64,000 nt of DNA, taken from contig CAIIXF020000001.1 in assembly GCA_903813345.2 (NCBI GenBank), forward strand, positions 26,337,915 to 26,401,914. The letters are read 5' to 3'. Below, one piece after another: positions 59,765-64,000 of this stretch. This DNA is from Owenia fusiformis. Lineage: Eukaryota > Annelida > Polychaeta > Sabellida > Oweniidae. Within the stretch, counting starts at the first letter, position 1. Every line of letters starts with the position of its first letter. Under the pieces are notes generated by a model that did no database searches, was not told the origin of the DNA, and saw nothing but the letters and a program-made list of their open reading frames with translations. The position numbers and the translations under genes were made by a program.

Positions 59765-61404
59765 GAGAAGGAACAAAGTGATGCTGAGGAACAAGAGAAG
59801 GCGAAAGAGAAATTAGCGCATGAGTCAATAATTGATATAGAGATTCGCGAGCAGTCACAACGTGAAAGAAATTTGGCAGAAGAACGAGGCATTAAACCAA
59901 GTAGCAAATCTGCCCCTCCACCACTGCCTACAACTACCCCACCTGCTGACCCCCGAGCCCATGTCCCCCAAGTAAAAGAGACAGTTACCGTTACCAAGAC
60001 AACAACTGTGGTTGAGAGTACTCCTTCCACTAAAGCCCCACTTACACGGAAAGCTTCTAACGATTCACTCTTGAGTAATACATCTAGCATGTCTGGCGGG
60101 CCACAGAATCAGAGGGAGTATGATGCTGCAAAACCTATCCTTCAGGGTCTAGTCAATTCTGACCCTTATGTGTACAAGCAGACTGTCACAAGTGAGGCAC
60201 CCGCTGGTGAGAGTTATATAGCACGAGAGCTAAGAGAAGCCAAAGAGAGAGAAGAAGAGTTCAAACTGGCTCTGAAGGCAAGAGGTGTATTGGTCCCTGA
60301 AGGAGTAGATGATGGGTCCATTATCTATTCAGACCAAGATGTTAAGCATGTTCAACTAAATATCTCTAACGCACCCCACAGAACAAGCAGACAGAAATCT
60401 GCTGAGCAGTCACCCTCCACCAAGCCTAGATCAGACAGCAGGACAAGTAACCTCTCCTCAGATGGAAGCCAAGGGTCTCAGCTCCAACAAGACACATCTC
60501 CTGAGGTGGTTGTGACCGAGACAGTCACAATCACAGAGTCAACCCCTGGTAAAGTACAGCCATTAAGTCCATATGAGCAACAAGAATACCAATACATTCC
60601 ACGTAATGAAACCGTCATTGAGCGCGAAATTAGATTAGCCAAACAGAGGGAGAATGCCCACAGAGAAAGCAGAGGCCTTCCAATTAATAACCAAGATGAA
60701 GAGAAGACTAAGGAGATTATGATAGAGGTACTAAGCCCCACCCCCCAGGCACCAGTCAGGTCGAAGCGGGACAGTGTAGACAACAAGGCAATAAGACGGT
60801 ATTCCACCAACCTCCTACAGAAGGAAATAGAGCAGGCGAACAGACGTGAGAAGGATCTACGATCAGGTGGACTTATTCGAACCACATCTGAGGAACACAT
60901 CGGAGAGCCTATGAAATATGTTGAGATACGAGATATTGAGTCACCCACACCTAAACCCAAATCCAATCCTTCTAAATTACCCCCTTCAATATTTGAAACC
61001 CATGAATCAGACTCTGGCATTTCACAGAAAATTATTAGTGGTAAAACCACAAGCCGTCGAACCCCTGAAAAACAGCCATCCATTCAAAATGGCTACAATG
61101 ATAAGCCAGCTAGTAAAGTTGAGGTCACGACTGTTAAAGAGACAATTATTGCTGATAAAGCACCAATTACGCAAACAGAGACAGTAGTTACCACAGAAAC
61201 AGTTGTGGTTGAGGCAGACAAACCTGTAGTCAATGGCGGTGCTATTGTTGTTACGGAGGTACCTAAGCCTGCACCAGTTGTTAAACGCCCTAGTACCAAG
61301 ACTGAAGGCATGGAGGCAAGGTACCAAGTGCGATCTGCTAATCCTGCTGAGTCTATAATAGAGCAAGAATTACGGGCACAGCGTGAACGGGAAGCTGAAC
61401 TCAG
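59765..61404 (+). CDS. AKAP2/MISP-like gene, shared exon B (module-rich)
   Basis: A 1640-base exon from acceptor TTTTTCAG (ending 59764) to donor CTCAG|GTAGGA (61405). It enters in phase 0 and leaves two bases (AG). It carries five modules: about 59824 (IIDIEIREQSQRERNLAEER), 60214 (YIARELREAKEREEEFKLAL), 60611 (VIEREIRLAKQRENAHRESR), 60808 (LLQKEIEQANRREKDLRS) and 61351 (IIEQELRAQREREAEL). Between them are Pro/Ser linkers and Thr/Val-rich strings (VTVTKTTTVVESTPS; VVTETVTITESTPG; TETVVTTETVVVE). DSGIS near 61011 is a possible phospho-degron-like site. This exon gives the strongest evidence for the AKAP2/MISP family. Vertebrate relatives have fewer modules (from memory). Confidence 0.88.
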
Positions 61405-61657
61405 GTAGGAGATTAACATGTAACTTATTAACATGTACCTCAGTCAGATATATACACGTGTTGAAAATTATATTTCACCATGATAATGTTAATAGTGCCA
61501 CAGAAGCTTTTTAAATTTTATTATTGATGGGTGATTTTATTATTGATGGCTGATTTGATAGTACAGTTGAACTCATTTTTATTTTTCTTTCATAAACTAA
61601 TCTTACAATGTTGTCTCCCTACTAAATTTCATTGAAGTTTCATGTTTTGATCTTCAG

Positions 61658-61847
61658 AGAGCAGAGAAGAGTGTTGAAAAAAGATGATGCACCAAATATA
61701 GATGTTGACACTTCATCAATAACAGTCGTCCAAAATGGCACAGATAATACAGAAACAGCACCAGTGCGGCCGGAACGCACAAAAAGCTCAAAACGTAAAA
61801 GTCTCCTTGCAGCCCAGTGGGAAGCCAAGATTCAATCATCAAACTGA
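61658..61847 (+). CDS. AKAP2/MISP-like gene, last coding exon
   Basis: After acceptor GATCTTCAG (ending 61657) the two leftover bases AG plus A give Arg, continuing the sixth module (REQRRVLKKDDAP). The exon ends KRKSLLAAQWEAKIQSSN and TGA 61845-61847. The A-x-x-W-E-x-x-I tail matches the C-terminal signature of MISP-type proteins. The intron before it is only 253 bases. All exons from 27717 sum to 5937 coding bases, exactly 1979 codons, which supports the model. Confidence 0.85.
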
Positions 61848-64000
61848 GTAGAACGTGTAAATGTGAACTCTAATTTGAGCAAAACTCTTATGAAATAAGA
61901 ACATATATTTGTGGATTCATAGTGTTCAGCAAAGACTGGTTTTACTTCAGTAGTGATTTGTTATCTTTGGACTGAGTGAGGGACTGTGTTCAAAGAGTGA
62001 TGTTATGCTGTTATGATTTAAGCCATAAATTCTCAATTATTTATTTGATTGATCAACAATTAGTATGTAAAAGATACGAGACAGATAGCAATAGATACAT
62101 GTATTTGTTTCATGATTTTGACAAAAAATCAAAATTTGTACACATCAGATAATCCAATGAAATATGAGTAGACAGAGGCAAACCAATCATCGCAAGAATG
62201 TTGTTATTTGGGATCTTTATTCCCTTATGCATTTGTGTTATTGTTGTAGGTGACAATTGTATTTGCATGGAATTGCTAAATATAATCCCCAATGCTTGGT
62301 AAAAGTTGTATATACAGTTCATATACTAGTGTGGTATCTATACCTACACATTGCAATGGATTTTACCATGAAATTCTAATTGAAGTAAAATTTTGTTTAA
62401 GGATGTGAGTTTTTGGAATTGGAATACATCCTAAGGTAAAAAGTAATAAAAGGTGCTTGAAATTTAACATAAACAAATATTTGTGTTAAGTTTCAATTAT
62501 TGTAAGTTGTGTACGTACATGTTTTGACATTCCTTGTTTTGAAACTATTTTGGTAATATTTGTAGAAGTACGTTATACATACATGTTAGTGAATTATTTA
62601 AGTAAGGTAGAGGTATTGTTATAAGACTTACCTATATGTATTATTAGATAGATCAAACATTTGAAATAGAAGATGTTTATCATTAAAAATATTGTATATT
62701 TTCTGATTTTTATACATCAATCAATATTCTAACATGAACCACTTTGTCGCAGAGAAAAGAGTATTTACGGGATGTACAACAGCGGCAATTAAATATAAAG
62801 CTATGAGTATAAGATGCAACTACTATTATTATTATTATATGGAGCCCCAAATCACTGTTCCACACACCTGGATGACTCTAACTGCAGTTAGAATCATTCA
62901 AGATGGTGGCAACATTTTTTCGTTTTTGATAAACCAATGATTTCAGCTAAACTAAGTTGAATCTGGATTCCAAATGTTTCGCCATGCAAACTAATAAAGG
63001 TATGATTGTAAACAGTTACAAAAAAAAACGTTCAAACACCAGTGAAAGTGGAGAAATGTAAAGAAAACGGCCTCTAACTGACTGAATGACTTTAACTGAA
63101 CTTGATGATGACGTAGGAAATACACATTTTTCAAAACATTTGGAATCCAGATTCAACTTAGTTAAGCTGAAATTGGAGGTTTACCGAAAACAAAAGAATT
63201 TTGGCCACCATCTTGAATGATACTAACTGCAGTTAGCGTCATGCAGCAGTGGAACAGTGCAAGTACATGTAGAGTTTAACTTGAGCTTAACCGTATATAC
63301 TGAAAGCTGTTCATCCATGTATGCTTAAACCATGACATTGTGAGGTTCTTTAGTTTATATATTGGAGAACTTTGAACATTGGCAATTAATCAGTAAAGCT
63401 ACAATTATTTGAAATTCACTAATTGTATGCACCCTATTTAATTTTATCATGGATGCAGCGGATCAGATTGTATTAAGTTTATACCAGGATGCATTTGAGA
63501 TGTTAGGATCTTTGAAATTACTACTCAGTTGGGCAGATGAGAGTCCATCCGTCTCATTTAACAAACTTACGTTACATATTATCTAATCATAAGATATGGG
63601 GTATTTCCGAGTTGACTTTATCCAATAAAATCATGATTTATATCATTTATGATTTTTATTCAATTTTTCGGAATATTATATTAGTTTTGGGCCTTGACAA
63701 GTACAGTAGTTAGAATTTATGCAGCACATGCAATGAAATAATTGTTCAGGAATTTTCCACACCTAAGTGAATGAGACAATTTCTCTTGGTTTTTCAAAAA
63801 TTGTAACTTTTTAAAAGATCTATTTTAATTTAATAATCTGATCCTGAATGATTTTTTTAAATTGCTTGGATGCTAAATATTTTATTTTATTTACTAGAAG
63901 ATGGCCTGTTTTTTTTTTACTTTTTCCCTTTTGATTGTTCATTTGTAGCAGATATTTATTAGGTTAAATCAGATTAAAATCATGCTTTTCTCAAAATCCT
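61848..64000 (+). other. 3' UTR and downstream flank
   Basis: AT-rich sequence after the stop. AATAAA occurs at 62445-62450 and 62993-62998, so cleavage near 62.46 kb is a fair guess. The second signal lies inside the inverted-repeat element at 62853-63259. From 63260 to 64000 nothing coding or repetitive was recognised. Confidence 0.5.
62853..63259. mobile_element. Inverted-repeat element with about 125-bp arms
   Basis: The left arm (62853 to about 62975: CACTGTTCCAC, CTAACTGCAGTTAG, ATCATTCAAGATGGTGGC, AAGTTGAATCTGGATTCCAA) is repeated inverted at about 63135-63259 with small differences. The loop carries AATAAA. No coding frame and no clear target duplication. If the transcript reaches it, it would form a long hairpin in the 3' UTR. 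Confidence 0.75.

Noticed and set aside
60478-61434. Minus-strand frames of 201, 114 and 113 codons
   Set aside because: Antisense shadows of the coding exon at 59765-61404.

Overview
This is a low-GC eukaryotic window of intron-rich animal DNA. The genes are split into exons with GT/AG borders, only about 10% of the window is coding, and most of the rest is short non-autonomous transposons, foldbacks and minisatellites. The many TACATGTA-type words and the style of the repeats suggest a marine invertebrate, most likely a lophotrochozoan such as a mollusc. That assignment is inference. No bacterial-style operons, CRISPR array or viral gene block was seen.

1-11 kb: the 3' part of a plus-strand gene I do not recognise. 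Six exons (170-284, 2331-2409, 5549-5662, 6046-6189, 6935-7065, 10917-10976) join in one open frame with matching phases and end at TAA 10974-10976. Its introns hold two TIR elements, a TAA-flanked foldback MITE, a 661-bp piggyBac derivative with TTAA duplications and a transposase-like fragment, and a nested inverted repeat.

11-27.7 kb: 16.7 kb without a firm coding exon. It holds two hAT-like elements, copies of a dispersed GTGACATTTTGCATG repeat, a 696-bp long-armed foldback, a tRNA-derived B box, a hairpin and a 33-bp minisatellite. Two tiny ATG-to-donor exons (15942-15983 and 19283-19324) are candidate first exons of the next gene.

27.7-62 kb: one large plus-strand gene of the AKAP2/MISP cytoskeletal-scaffold family. 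A 3.4-kb exon (27717-31155) encodes a disordered proline-rich scaffold. The shared 3' half (50490-51160, 59765-61404, 61658-61847) carries six copies of a charged helical module of the form I-x-R-E-I-R-x-A-x-E-R-E and ends in an A-x-x-W-E-x-x-I tail. Two further exons (33294-33495 and 48423-48540) look like alternative 5' ends. All three entry exons end in phase 1 with a single G and can join 50490 in frame. Predicted products are about 1979 aa or more, 900 aa and 871 aa.

The introns of this gene hold a 3-kb solo-LTR-like element (44855-47843) with a CRE, TATA box, initiator and about 13 tandem 90-bp units. They also hold several TAA/TTA- and TTAA-flanked MITEs, a 66-bp-arm hairpin and two minisatellites. 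The last 2 kb is 3' UTR and flank with a 407-bp inverted-repeat element.
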